64,000 nt of DNA from Alteromonas sp. RKMC-009 (GTDB lineage: Bacteria > Pseudomonadota > Gammaproteobacteria > Enterobacterales > Alteromonadaceae). The stretch is from positions 3,472,001 through 3,536,000 of the forward strand of contig NZ_CP031010.1 in NCBI RefSeq assembly GCF_003584565.2, read 5' to 3'. Below are positions 48,466 to 54,866 of this stretch, in pieces. Position 1 is the first letter of the stretch. Every line of letters starts with the position of its first letter. Made by a program: the position numbers and the translations under genes. The notes beneath the pieces were generated by a model. That model did no database searches. It saw nothing but the letters and a program-made list of their open reading frames with translations, and was not told where the DNA came from.

Positions 48466-48795
48466 TTAAGGAGACGCCCTGGCAGGAGGGCGCGAAAAAA
48501 CAGGCTGTGCAGGCCTGGCAGCCAGCTCAGAAAAGCCGGAAGCGACACTATGAAGCATCCGGTAAACGCCGGCGAGTTTCAGTTCAGCGCCGGTAAACAG
48601 CAGCGGTTCCGGACGGTCACCGGAATGGGACTGGGGCTGCAGATATCGTGTAATCAGACCTTCTGAACGGCCTGATGCTATTGCGGCGTGTTCAGAGCTT
48701 TGCAGGCTGTCTGACTGGGCATGGACCTGCCGCTCTGCACCGCTCCCCGAGGTAAACGCAATCAACAGCCACAACAAAAAGAAGACCAGTTTCAC
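48466..48795 (-). CDS. Candidate secretion-monitoring arrest peptide upstream of secDF
   Basis: A 109-residue exported protein of no recognised family. The GTG start (48793-48795) has AGAGGA at good distance and lies just after a strong promoter. Residues 1-26 are a signal peptide (KLVFFLLWLLIAFTSGSG). The middle is polar with no domain. The C-terminus is Pro/Arg-rich: RPAQPVFSRPPARASP, with Arg102-Pro-Pro-Ala-Arg106-Ala-Ser-Pro109 and then TAA. SecM stalls at Arg-Ala-Gly-Pro and the ApdA/ApdP/ApcA peptides at Arg-Ala-Pro-(Pro/Gly), so the ending is suggestive. Its stop lies 59 bp before secDF, and the bases just after it can mask the secDF ribosome site. Arrest itself is inference. Confidence 0.7.
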   Translation of the reverse strand: MKLVFFLLWLLIAFTSGSGAERQVHAQSDSLQSSEHAAIASGRSEGLITRYLQPQSHSGDRPEPLLFTGAELKLAGVYRMLHSVASGFSELAARPAQPVFSRPPARASP

Positions 48796-48810
48796 TGAAG
48801 GTCCTCTGTC

Positions 48811-48840
48811 GTTATAGTCTGTTTCAATTTCCTGCGTCAA
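48811..48840 (-). promoter_or_regulatory. Promoter of the arrest-peptide/secDF unit
   Basis: TTGACG (48835-48840) and TATAAC (48811-48816) on the minus strand are 18 bp apart. The expected transcript start near 48804 leaves a very short leader before the GTG at 48795, which supports that start codon. Confidence 0.75.
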
Positions 48841-48984
48841 CAAGGATATAGCTTCTGGTTAGCGGACAAACCTAAATGCCGGTCTGTCTCTGCGGTTTAC
48901 CCGATATGGTGGCAATATCCGTATTTTCAATGGCCGCATTGCCATTGGCCGGCCACTTAAAAAACGGAAAGTAAGCAAAATCAT

Positions 48985-49365
48985 CTACACATAATCTATC
49001 AGATCAACGCCGAAGAAGTTATCGATGGCGCATTGCCACTCTCCTTCTGCATTTTTTCTGAATACATAAATGGCTTTTTTCACATTGCAGTCCACCGCGC
49101 CGGTTGCATTCAGGTACAGCTTGCTTATGACCAGCGCAGTGTCACCGGCTTCAATGACAACCTCGTCGCCCTGCGAGACAATGTGCTCAGGCATATACCT
49201 TTGTTTAAAAGCACTGAGGGCACGCTGCAGATCAGAGCGTGAGGATACCCGTGGTTTATCAACCAGAAAGGCGTCTTCACAATACAGGGTTTGTAATGCG
49301 GTTAAGTCGTTATTATTCACTGCATCGTGCATAGCATGTAATTGCCGGGTTACCGGGTGAGTCAT
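48985..49365 (-). CDS. NTF2-like (SnoaL/DUF4440-type) protein
   Basis: A 126-residue cone-shaped alpha+beta protein of the NTF2-like superfamily: N-terminal helices (HAMHDAVNNNDLTALQTLY), the strand-turn CEDAFLVDKPR, helix LQRALSAFKQRY, then paired strands (EVVIEAGDTALVISKLYLN, KKAIYVFRKNAEGEWQCAIDNF). Such proteins are small enzymes or ligand binders; no catalytic residue can be assigned. It lies between an attenuator-like leader (49411-49615) and the arrest-peptide gene, whose own promoter starts 145 bp later. A GGAG Shine-Dalgarno precedes the ATG. Confidence 0.82.
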   Translation of the reverse strand: MTHPVTRQLHAMHDAVNNNDLTALQTLYCEDAFLVDKPRVSSRSDLQRALSAFKQRYMPEHIVSQGDEVVIEAGDTALVISKLYLNATGAVDCNVKKAIYVFRKNAEGEWQCAIDNFFGVDLIDYV

Positions 49366-49410
49366 GGCTGTCGTCTCCGTATTTTGTCAAAACCGCGAAG
49401 ACGAAAACAA

Positions 49411-49435
49411 AAAACCCGCCTTCGCGGCGGGTTTT
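49411..49435 (-). terminator. Terminator upstream of the NTF2-like gene
   Basis: On the minus strand AAAACCCGCC pairs with GGCGGGTTTT around a 5-base loop and is followed by a T-run. It lies 45 bp before the NTF2-like start and well after the hydrolase stop, and ends the leader transcript from 49587-49615. The first arm can instead pair with GGCGGGTT at 49460-49467. Confidence 0.85.
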
Positions 49436-49453
49436 CTTCAGTTCATTTACGTA

Positions 49454-49543
49454 CTAACGAACCCGCCAATTGCTGAGAATAGCGAATAGAATAATGAGTG
49501 CAGATTGTGGCTTGCCTGATTGTGACAAAGTTTGAAAAATCAT
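49454..49543 (-). CDS. 29-codon leader ORF, hydrophobic
   Basis: ATG at 49541-49543 to TAG at 49454-49456, inside the short transcript between the promoter at 49587-49615 and the terminator at 49411-49435. The peptide begins MIFQTLSQSGKPQS, has a hydrophobic core ALIILFAIL and ends SNWRVR. The last codons (TGG CGG GTT CGT) contain the antiterminator strand. The ribosome site is poor, so translation is uncertain. It could be an attenuator leader peptide, a small membrane peptide or simply part of an sRNA. Confidence 0.45.
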   Translation of the reverse strand: MIFQTLSQSGKPQSALIILFAILSNWRVR

Positions 49544-49586
49544 GTTGACCAGTTTTGCAATGTTAGTTCGTAGCGATAATGGAGTT

Positions 49587-49615
49587 AAATTAATCAATCC
49601 CGGGCACTGTGTCAA
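49587..49615 (-). promoter_or_regulatory. Strong sigma70-type promoter of the leader transcript
   Basis: TTGACA (49610-49615) and TAATTT (49587-49592) on the minus strand are exactly 17 bp apart, just after the hydrolase stop. The predicted RNA from about 49580 to the terminator is about 170 nt. Confidence 0.75.
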
Positions 49616-49619
49616 TCAA

Positions 49620-50666
49620 TTAACCAGCTTTCTGTGCCGCTTCATCCATAAAGCTGCCCAGCATCATAATCATCTGGCGGAAAAGCGGATTAGCGCCGGG
49701 AGCTGCACAGGGATCACGTAAATCCACGCCGGATTTATCGAAATGCATATCACTGAGCATTTTCTTATTCACCACCACATCAGCATGGCATAACTTGTAA
49801 CTCTCATCGATGATGAAAAAGGTATTGGTTTTCGTGGTGGCCCGCGACATTAAATCTTCAATACCTGTAATGGGCGTAGTGGTGTCTGCCTGAGAATGCG
49901 CGGCAAATACCGGTACGTCTACAGTTTTCCCCTGTTCAAACTGGTCTCTCACATCATCAATCACTTCCATCAGTTCAAGTCCGGAAAAACTGGCAATGGT
50001 GGGATATTTATAAGGATTCGGGCCCTGTGTTTCATAGTGACCGTCAAGAAACCTGGCGACCCACTGAATTCCCCATATCCCGGATAACCGCTCTACGCCG
50101 CTGTCGAGTGCCAGAGCCCCGGAAAATAACATCAGTCCGTCAATGTTGTCAGGGTGATGCAAATAATGCTGAACAGAGAGCGCGCCGCCGGTGGAAAAAC
50201 CGCCCAGATAAACGTGCTTTCCAAGTTGCGGTGCCAGCGCCATAACGTCATTCAGGTGTGCACCCCAGCGTTCTGCAAGCTTGCTGTCGCTCATTTCGTC
50301 GCTGGCATCCAGTTGGCCGTGTCCTACGTTTAAAGGCACAATAACGTTGTAACCTTTATCATGCAGTGCCCGTGCAATGCCAGACATATAAAACGGCGAA
50401 TCGCTCAATCCGTGAAGCAGAACAACCACTGTATCGACAGGTTTTCCGTGATGCAGAATATACGGCGCGTTGCCATCGTTGCGAAGAGCAGGAGAACACA
50501 CACTGAAACGCTGAAATGTGGGGTTCATGCATGCCCTGATCTGGCCAAAACGTTCTTCATAGAGATGACTGAATGAATCAAACGCTTCATCCATTGCATT
50601 ATTCTGCCCGAAACTGACTGTGCTGAATGCCAGCAGAAACAAACTCAACAGGGATGTTTTTACCAC
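49620..50666 (-). CDS. Secreted alpha/beta hydrolase
   Basis: Probable periplasmic esterase or lipase-like hydrolase. The GTG start at 50664-50666 is chosen because AAGGAG lies 6 nt before it and a signal peptide follows (1-20, TSLLSLFLLAFSTVSFG); an ATG at 50708 would add 14 residues. Of 348 residues, the oxyanion region is VVVLLHGLSDSP (about 80-92), the nucleophile elbow GGFSTGGA has Ser158, the acid is probably Asp in AAHSQADTTTP (about 262) and the His in KLCHADVV (about 295). The last 35 residues include a DPCAAP loop. Substrate unknown. Confidence 0.85.
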   Translation of the reverse strand: MVKTSLLSLFLLAFSTVSFGQNNAMDEAFDSFSHLYEERFGQIRACMNPTFQRFSVCSPALRNDGNAPYILHHGKPVDTVVVLLHGLSDSPFYMSGIARALHDKGYNVIVPLNVGHGQLDASDEMSDSKLAERWGAHLNDVMALAPQLGKHVYLGGFSTGGALSVQHYLHHPDNIDGLMLFSGALALDSGVERLSGIWGIQWVARFLDGHYETQGPNPYKYPTIASFSGLELMEVIDDVRDQFEQGKTVDVPVFAAHSQADTTTPITGIEDLMSRATTKTNTFFIIDESYKLCHADVVVNKKMLSDMHFDKSGVDLRDPCAAPGANPLFRQMIMMLGSFMDEAAQKAG

Positions 50667-50890
50667 TCCCTTCTCCTTATTTGCGGGTATAGTTTTCAAT
50701 AACACCATGTGTTGGCATATTAACAGATATAACTTTAATTAGAATGATTTACACGGGCGAACCGCGGATTTCCAAGTCCTGCAGCCCGTTTGTCGCCACC
50801 GGCCACCTGGTCTGACAGGTATATTTTTTTATTCTTAAATATCGTGAGACATGCGGCGCACACCGTTTGTTTTAACTAGTATCCTGATTA
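50667..50890. other. Divergent intergenic region before the c-di-GMP riboswitch
   Basis: No gene is visible between the hydrolase start and the riboswitch leader. It should hold promoters for the minus-strand hydrolase and the plus-strand riboswitch transcript. AT-rich blocks (50710-50750 and 50820-50880) are present, but no clear -35/-10 pair was fixed. Confidence 0.4.
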
Positions 50891-50921
50891 CCGGTAAGCC
50901 ATGGCATCCCCGCCGCTTACC
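50891..50921 (+). promoter_or_regulatory. Hairpin upstream of the riboswitch, able to pair with its 3' strand
   Basis: GGTAAGC (50893-50899) pairs with GCTTACC (50915-50921). The same stretch contains CGGTAA (50892-50897) and CCCCGC (50908-50913), complementary to TTACCG (51015-51020) and GCGGGG (51009-51014) at the 3' end of the aptamer, so a competing fold is possible. Confidence 0.45.
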
Positions 50922-50934
50922 CGAAAATGTACTG

Positions 50935-51025
50935 TTGAAAAAGGCAAAGCGGTGCGAAAGCCCGTGACGCAAAGCCTCCGGTCTGCCATCTGATTACAGA
51001 TAATGATAGCGGGGTTACCGAACAA
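50935..51025 (+). ncRNA. Cyclic di-GMP-I (GEMM) riboswitch aptamer
   Basis: The sequence keeps the GEMM-I core in order: GGCAAAGC, a GCGAAAGC hairpin with GAAA tetraloop (50956-50959), GACGCAAAGCCTCCGG (50966-50981), then a variable P3 hairpin (CATCTGATTACAGATAATG) and GCGGGGTTACCG (51009-51020). This class binds c-di-GMP with high affinity. It lies 93 bp before the ParA-like gene. No strong terminator is seen between it and the gene; a short ATCCG/CGGAT hairpin lies near 51078-51093, so control may act on translation or through the upstream pairing. Confidence 0.9.
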
Positions 51026-51117
51026 GCATAGTCCTTAATCCGGCTCATGTTCACTTTTTCAGTCACATTCGTTAACCGTTTATCCGTGATGACGGATCAA
51101 AAGTTGAGGAACGAACG

Positions 51118-51813
51118 ATGATCGTTTTGGTTGGTGGCGAGAAAGGCGGCAGTGGCAAAAGCTGCCTTGCACAAAATATCGCTGTTTATCTGAGAACTGA
51201 AAAAAATGCCAGTGTGCTGATGGTCGACTGCGATCCGCAGCGCACTACCTCAGACTGGATTCAGGAACGCAAAGCTAATGATAAATTGCCGTCGATTAAC
51301 TGTGTGCAGTTGTACGGCAAGATCCGCAACGAATTACTGAGCCTGCGCGAGCACTACGATTACGTAGTCATTGATTGTGGCGGACAGGATAACCTTGCGC
51401 TGCGCTCCTCCATGGCAGTGGCTGACCACATTCTTATTCCGTTACGTCCCAAACGGCGGGATCTGAAAACGGTTCCCCATATGGAAGATATTCTTTCAAC
51501 CTGCAAAATGGTGAATCCCGACATGAATGCTGCTTTTGTAATTACCCAGTGCCCTTCTCTACCTTCGCTGGGCAGCAGGATCCTGGAAGCAAAAGATGTC
51601 TGTCGTTCATTTGAAGTACCGGTACTGGACTCAGTGACATACAGCCGCAATATGTATGACGATTCTGAAGAGTCTGGCCAGTCAGTCATGGAAAGTGAGC
51701 CGGACGGAAAAGCATCAGCAGAAATTCGCAATATCATTGAAGAACTTCTGTCGCGGAGAGAGGGGAAATCTTATGAGTCTGTGCAGCCTCAAAAAATCCA
51801 CGCCGTCAGCTAA
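51118..51813 (+). CDS. ParA/MinD-type ATPase
   Basis: A 231-residue deviant-Walker ATPase: MIVLVGGEKGGSGKSCLAQN (signature Lys in KGGSGKS), VLMVDCDPQRTTSDW (switch I/Walker B region) and YVVIDCGGQDNLALRSSMAVADHILIPLRPKRRD. Such proteins position DNA, chemoreceptor arrays or flagella by ATP-driven dimerisation on DNA or membrane. No N-terminal HTH and no C-terminal membrane helix of the MinD type is seen. It is not next to parB or a replication origin, so it is an orphan. The gene follows a c-di-GMP riboswitch and overlaps the next gene by 41 bp. GAGG precedes the ATG. Confidence 0.92.
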   Translation: MIVLVGGEKGGSGKSCLAQNIAVYLRTEKNASVLMVDCDPQRTTSDWIQERKANDKLPSINCVQLYGKIRNELLSLREHYDYVVIDCGGQDNLALRSSMAVADHILIPLRPKRRDLKTVPHMEDILSTCKMVNPDMNAAFVITQCPSLPSLGSRILEAKDVCRSFEVPVLDSVTYSRNMYDDSEESGQSVMESEPDGKASAEIRNIIEELLSRREGKSYESVQPQKIHAVS

Positions 51814-52105
51814 ACCTGTTGAGCCGGTGAGCGTTGATGAATTTATTGACGATGCACTGGCTTACGCAGCAGGTAAACATGTTATCAGGCAGATCTATCC
51901 GGCAACGGACTCTGCTAACAAAGACAACATTACACCTTGCGGTCCCATGCGACGTGCTACATTTACATTATCTGAAGACGCAATTGAGAAGCTTGGAAAG
52001 TTGTCGGCAGAAACAGGGATCTGCCGTTCCAGACTCATCAGAATATGGATAGAAAATCAAAGCAGTGAAGACATCAGGCCTTTACTGACAAATAAAACAC
52101 CCTGA
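51773..52105 (+). CDS. Ribbon-helix-helix-type protein, partner of the ParA-like ATPase
   Basis: A 110-residue protein beginning at the ATG at 51773 after GAGGGGAAA; it overlaps the ParA-like gene by 41 bp in another frame, so the two are probably co-translated. Residues about 60-97 (RRATFTLSEDAIEKLGKLSAETGICRSRLIRIWIEN) fit a ribbon-helix-helix fold: a beta strand, then two helices with a turn containing Gly-x-x-(R)-SR. The first 55 residues are polar and acidic. ParA/RHH pairs are known from plasmid partition (ParA-ParG/Omega type), where the RHH protein binds the centromere and stimulates the ATPase. Applied here this is inference. Confidence 0.72.
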   Translation: MSLCSLKKSTPSAKPVEPVSVDEFIDDALAYAAGKHVIRQIYPATDSANKDNITPCGPMRRATFTLSEDAIEKLGKLSAETGICRSRLIRIWIENQSSEDIRPLLTNKTP

Positions 52106-52177
52106 CAGACATACCACAAGGTGGCGGCCGGGTGCAGGCGTTTGCATGGAATGCAAAGCGCGCCAATACGCAACAAC

Positions 52178-52210
52178 GGGAGCACGGTGTCACTGTGCTC
52201 CCCGGTTTTA
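52178..52210 (+). terminator. Hairpin with T-rich tail between RHH and GGDEF genes
   Basis: GGGAGCAC (52178-52185) pairs with GTGCTCCC (52195-52202) and is followed by CGGTTTTACTTTTT. It may partly uncouple the diguanylate cyclase gene from the two genes before it. A second small inverted repeat, TTTGCAT/ATGCAAA, lies at 52141-52157. Confidence 0.55.
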
Positions 52211-52231
52211 CTTTTTCTGAACAGGATGAAG

Positions 52232-53449
52232 ATGAAAAGTTATCTGTCAGGCAGTTTGATTACACTGCTTGGATTATTTCCCTCGCTGCTTAGTGCCCAG
52301 GGGACGGTCAGGCAGGAAGATTTGCAGGCTGACGCCGCCAGCCGGGAAACCACCGTCGCCCGGTTTATTGCGCACCAGACTGCCGATAATGACATCGCCC
52401 CCCGTCTGGACGTGCTGCCTCCTGCCTTTTTCACTTCTGTTGACGAAACCATCGCCAGGCTGGAACACCAGATGGACACGGAGCAGGCGATCTACTTTGA
52501 GAAGCTGAAAGCCAAAGTGGAGATGGAACGTCAGGCAAGGGATTTCGAGATTCAGGAGAAAAACCGCACTGTTGAACTGGCTCAGGTGCGTCAGCATAAC
52601 CTGGAAAGTATGTTATCGCTGGGTAGCCTGGTGTCCCTCTTGCTGTTTCTTTTTTTGCTGTGGAGCCGTTATAACCAGTACCGGCAAAATCAGCGGCTGG
52701 CACTGGAAGTCCGCAACCGGACCACCGAACTGGAGCAGAAAAATCAACAGCTGGAAGAAGCTTATCATGCGCTGGAGCAGGTCAGCATGCGTGATGCACT
52801 CACAGGCTTGTATAACCGCAACTTCCTCTCAGCCCAGTTGCCGGGTGAGATCAGCCGGGTGCAGCATCACTATGCCAGTCTTAAAGGTGAAATCTTTCCG
52901 CCGAATCATGACTTACTCTGCTTTTTAATTGATATAGACCACTTTAAGCAAATCAATGATGAATACGGACACCTTGCCGGTGACCGCTTCCTGGTACAAT
53001 TTACCGGTATCTTAAAAGAAGTATTCAGGCAGACAGATTTGCTTATCCGCTGGGGTGGCGAAGAATTTCTGGCGGTGTGCCGCAACGCCAACCGTAATGA
53101 TATGGTGGAACTGGCTGACAGACTTATTGAGGCGGTGCGTCAGAAGCGTTTTCACTTACCTGATGATGTGGTGATCAACGCCACTTGCAGCGTGGGGTTT
53201 TGTGCAATGCCTCTGTGCCGCAGAAATCCTTATGAAATGGACTGGGTAAAAACCTTCGCGGTGATGGATTATTGCCTGTACGCAGCGAAAATATCCCAAA
53301 GAGACTGTTGGGTGGGCGCCATTGAAGCCTGCAAAGAAAGCGACAATGTTCTGCCGCCCTCTCCGCTGGAAGGGAAGTTCTCACTCACTGATGTGCAGGT
53401 AAAAACGTCCCTGAACAATCTGGCCAGTATTGAGTGGCCAATGGAATAA
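52232..53449 (+). CDS. Membrane-bound diguanylate cyclase (GGDEF)
   Basis: Makes c-di-GMP from two GTP. The start at 52232 has CAGGA 5 nt before it and gives a signal/anchor segment (MKSYLSGSLITLLGLFPSLLSAQG); 405 residues. A periplasmic helical segment (about 25-135, with a coiled coil EKLKAKVEMERQARDFEIQ) is followed by a membrane helix (about 142-162), a second coiled coil and the GGDEF domain. The active site is GGEEF at 275-279 and the I-site RQTD is at 266-269, so it should be active and product-inhibited. It is third gene after a c-di-GMP riboswitch, which suggests feedback. Confidence 0.92.
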   Translation: MKSYLSGSLITLLGLFPSLLSAQGTVRQEDLQADAASRETTVARFIAHQTADNDIAPRLDVLPPAFFTSVDETIARLEHQMDTEQAIYFEKLKAKVEMERQARDFEIQEKNRTVELAQVRQHNLESMLSLGSLVSLLLFLFLLWSRYNQYRQNQRLALEVRNRTTELEQKNQQLEEAYHALEQVSMRDALTGLYNRNFLSAQLPGEISRVQHHYASLKGEIFPPNHDLLCFLIDIDHFKQINDEYGHLAGDRFLVQFTGILKEVFRQTDLLIRWGGEEFLAVCRNANRNDMVELADRLIEAVRQKRFHLPDDVVINATCSVGFCAMPLCRRNPYEMDWVKTFAVMDYCLYAAKISQRDCWVGAIEACKESDNVLPPSPLEGKFSLTDVQVKTSLNNLASIEWPME

Positions 53450-53471
53450 CCGGCGGGGTTACACGCCGGTT
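53448..53471 (+). terminator. Terminator of the GGDEF gene overlapping the prsR end
   Basis: AACCGGCG pairs with CGCCGGTT around an 8-base loop and is followed by TTAATAT. The 3' arm lies within the last codons of the convergent prsR gene. Confidence 0.7.
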
Positions 53472-54820
53472 TTAATATCTTCCATATGGTATTTGTCGAT
53501 AAGAGAATACAAGGTCGGCCGGGTCACACCCAGTAACTCTGCAGTCTTTGACATATTTTTATCGGCTGTCTGATAGGCCCGTCTGATAGCACGGCTTTCC
53601 GCCATCTCACGGACTTCCCGCAAATTCAGCGTTTCCGGTTCGTTGTCTCCCCGGGGCGCCATAAGGCCCAGATCTTCGGCCTGCACCACAGAGCCTTCAG
53701 CCATAATGACGGCAGACTTCAGCTTATTCTGCATTTCACGGATATTACCGGGCCATTTATGATTCAACATGGCCTGAATGGCGGTATCAGAGAAGCTCTT
53801 GGCTTTAGCACCGAACTCTTCCCGGTATGTATTCAGGAATGTACGGGCAAGCAGAATGATGTCCTGGTCGCGGTCACGCAGTGGCGGAATAAAGATAGGA
53901 ATTTCGCCCACACGGTAATATAAATCCTCACGGAAGGTTTCATCCGCCACCATCTGTTGCAAATCTCTGTGGGTTGCACAGATCACGCGGATATCCACCG
54001 GAATTTCTGTCCGGCCGCCTACCCGTTCAATCACCCGCTCCTGCAGGAAACGAAGCATTTTAGCTTGCAGGCCAATAGGCATATCACCGATTTCATCAAG
54101 AAACAGTGTGCCGCCCTGGGCCGTTTCGATTTTACCCAGAGTCGTTTTATTGGCCCCGGTAAATGCACCTTTTTCGTAACCGAATAATTCACTTTCCAGC
54201 AAGTTTTCAGGAATCGACGCACAGTTAATCGCGACAAAAGGCTTGTCTTTACGGGGGCTGTGTTCGTGAATACTTCTGGCAAACACTTCTTTACCGGTAC
54301 CACTTTCGCCCTGTAATAACGTACTGATATCGGTGCCGGCAATTTTTTCGGCCTTGCGCATAACAGCCTGAATTGCCTCTGAATTACCAATAATACGTCC
54401 CATGGCAGGACGGGCTTTCGCCAAAATGCGGTTCTGATGTTCCAGATTAGCCAGATTCAGGGCGCGGTTAACCAGCAGCTTGATGGTATCGGAATCAATA
54501 GGCTTCTGATAAAAATCGTAAGCCCCGAGATCGATTGCTTTCAGCGCATTCTCTTTATCGTTATTGCCGGTGACAACTATCACTTTGGTCCGCGGTGCCA
54601 GTGCGATGATTTCTTCAAGGGTTTTAAGCCCCTCAGAGGCATTAGCAGGATCAGGTGGCAGACCAAGGTCCAGAGTCACTACTTTGGGTTCATGACGACG
54701 CAACTGGGCAATCGCAGAGGTTCTGTCATCTGCAAATACCACATTGTAGTCAGTAAAGCTCCATTTTAACTGTTTCTGGATGCCGAGATCGTCATCGACA
54801 ACAAGAATCGTATCCGTCAT
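53459..54820 (-). CDS. prsR: NtrC-type response regulator PrsR (PEP-CTERM system type)
   Basis: Sigma54 activator with 453 residues from the ATG at 54818-54820 (MTDTILVVDDD). The receiver has Asp10/Asp11 and phospho-acceptor Asp51 (VTLDLGLPPDP). The AAA+ domain has GESGTGKEVFARSIH (about 168), the sigma54-contact loop GAFTGA and LFLDEIGDMP. A Fis-type helix-turn-helix closes the protein (NMSKTAELLGVTRPTLYSLIDKY). The receiver subtype and the pairing with the kinase at 54867 fit the PrsR regulators found with XrtA exosortase/PEP-CTERM loci. No exosortase or PEP-CTERM gene lies in the window. Confidence 0.87.
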   Translation of the reverse strand: MTDTILVVDDDLGIQKQLKWSFTDYNVVFADDRTSAIAQLRRHEPKVVTLDLGLPPDPANASEGLKTLEEIIALAPRTKVIVVTGNNDKENALKAIDLGAYDFYQKPIDSDTIKLLVNRALNLANLEHQNRILAKARPAMGRIIGNSEAIQAVMRKAEKIAGTDISTLLQGESGTGKEVFARSIHEHSPRKDKPFVAINCASIPENLLESELFGYEKGAFTGANKTTLGKIETAQGGTLFLDEIGDMPIGLQAKMLRFLQERVIERVGGRTEIPVDIRVICATHRDLQQMVADETFREDLYYRVGEIPIFIPPLRDRDQDIILLARTFLNTYREEFGAKAKSFSDTAIQAMLNHKWPGNIREMQNKLKSAVIMAEGSVVQAEDLGLMAPRGDNEPETLNLREVREMAESRAIRRAYQTADKNMSKTAELLGVTRPTLYSLIDKYHMEDIKTGV

Positions 54821-54866
54821 TCGCACGTTTCCATTAGTAAATATGAATTATGGGAAATGAAATCTG

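Noticed and set aside
48261..48548. 95-codon minus-strand frame over the secDF start
   Set aside because: Overlaps both the arrest-peptide end and secDF in a third frame with no ribosome site.
48796..48843. Upstream TTG start for the candidate arrest peptide
   Set aside because: The TTG overlaps the -35 element of the promoter, so it would not be in the transcript; the GTG at 48795 has a proper ribosome site.
49454..49543. ilv/leu-type amino-acid leader peptide, because of the Leu/Ile-rich core
   Set aside because: No branched-chain biosynthesis gene follows, and there is no run of regulatory codons; kept only as an attenuator-like leader.
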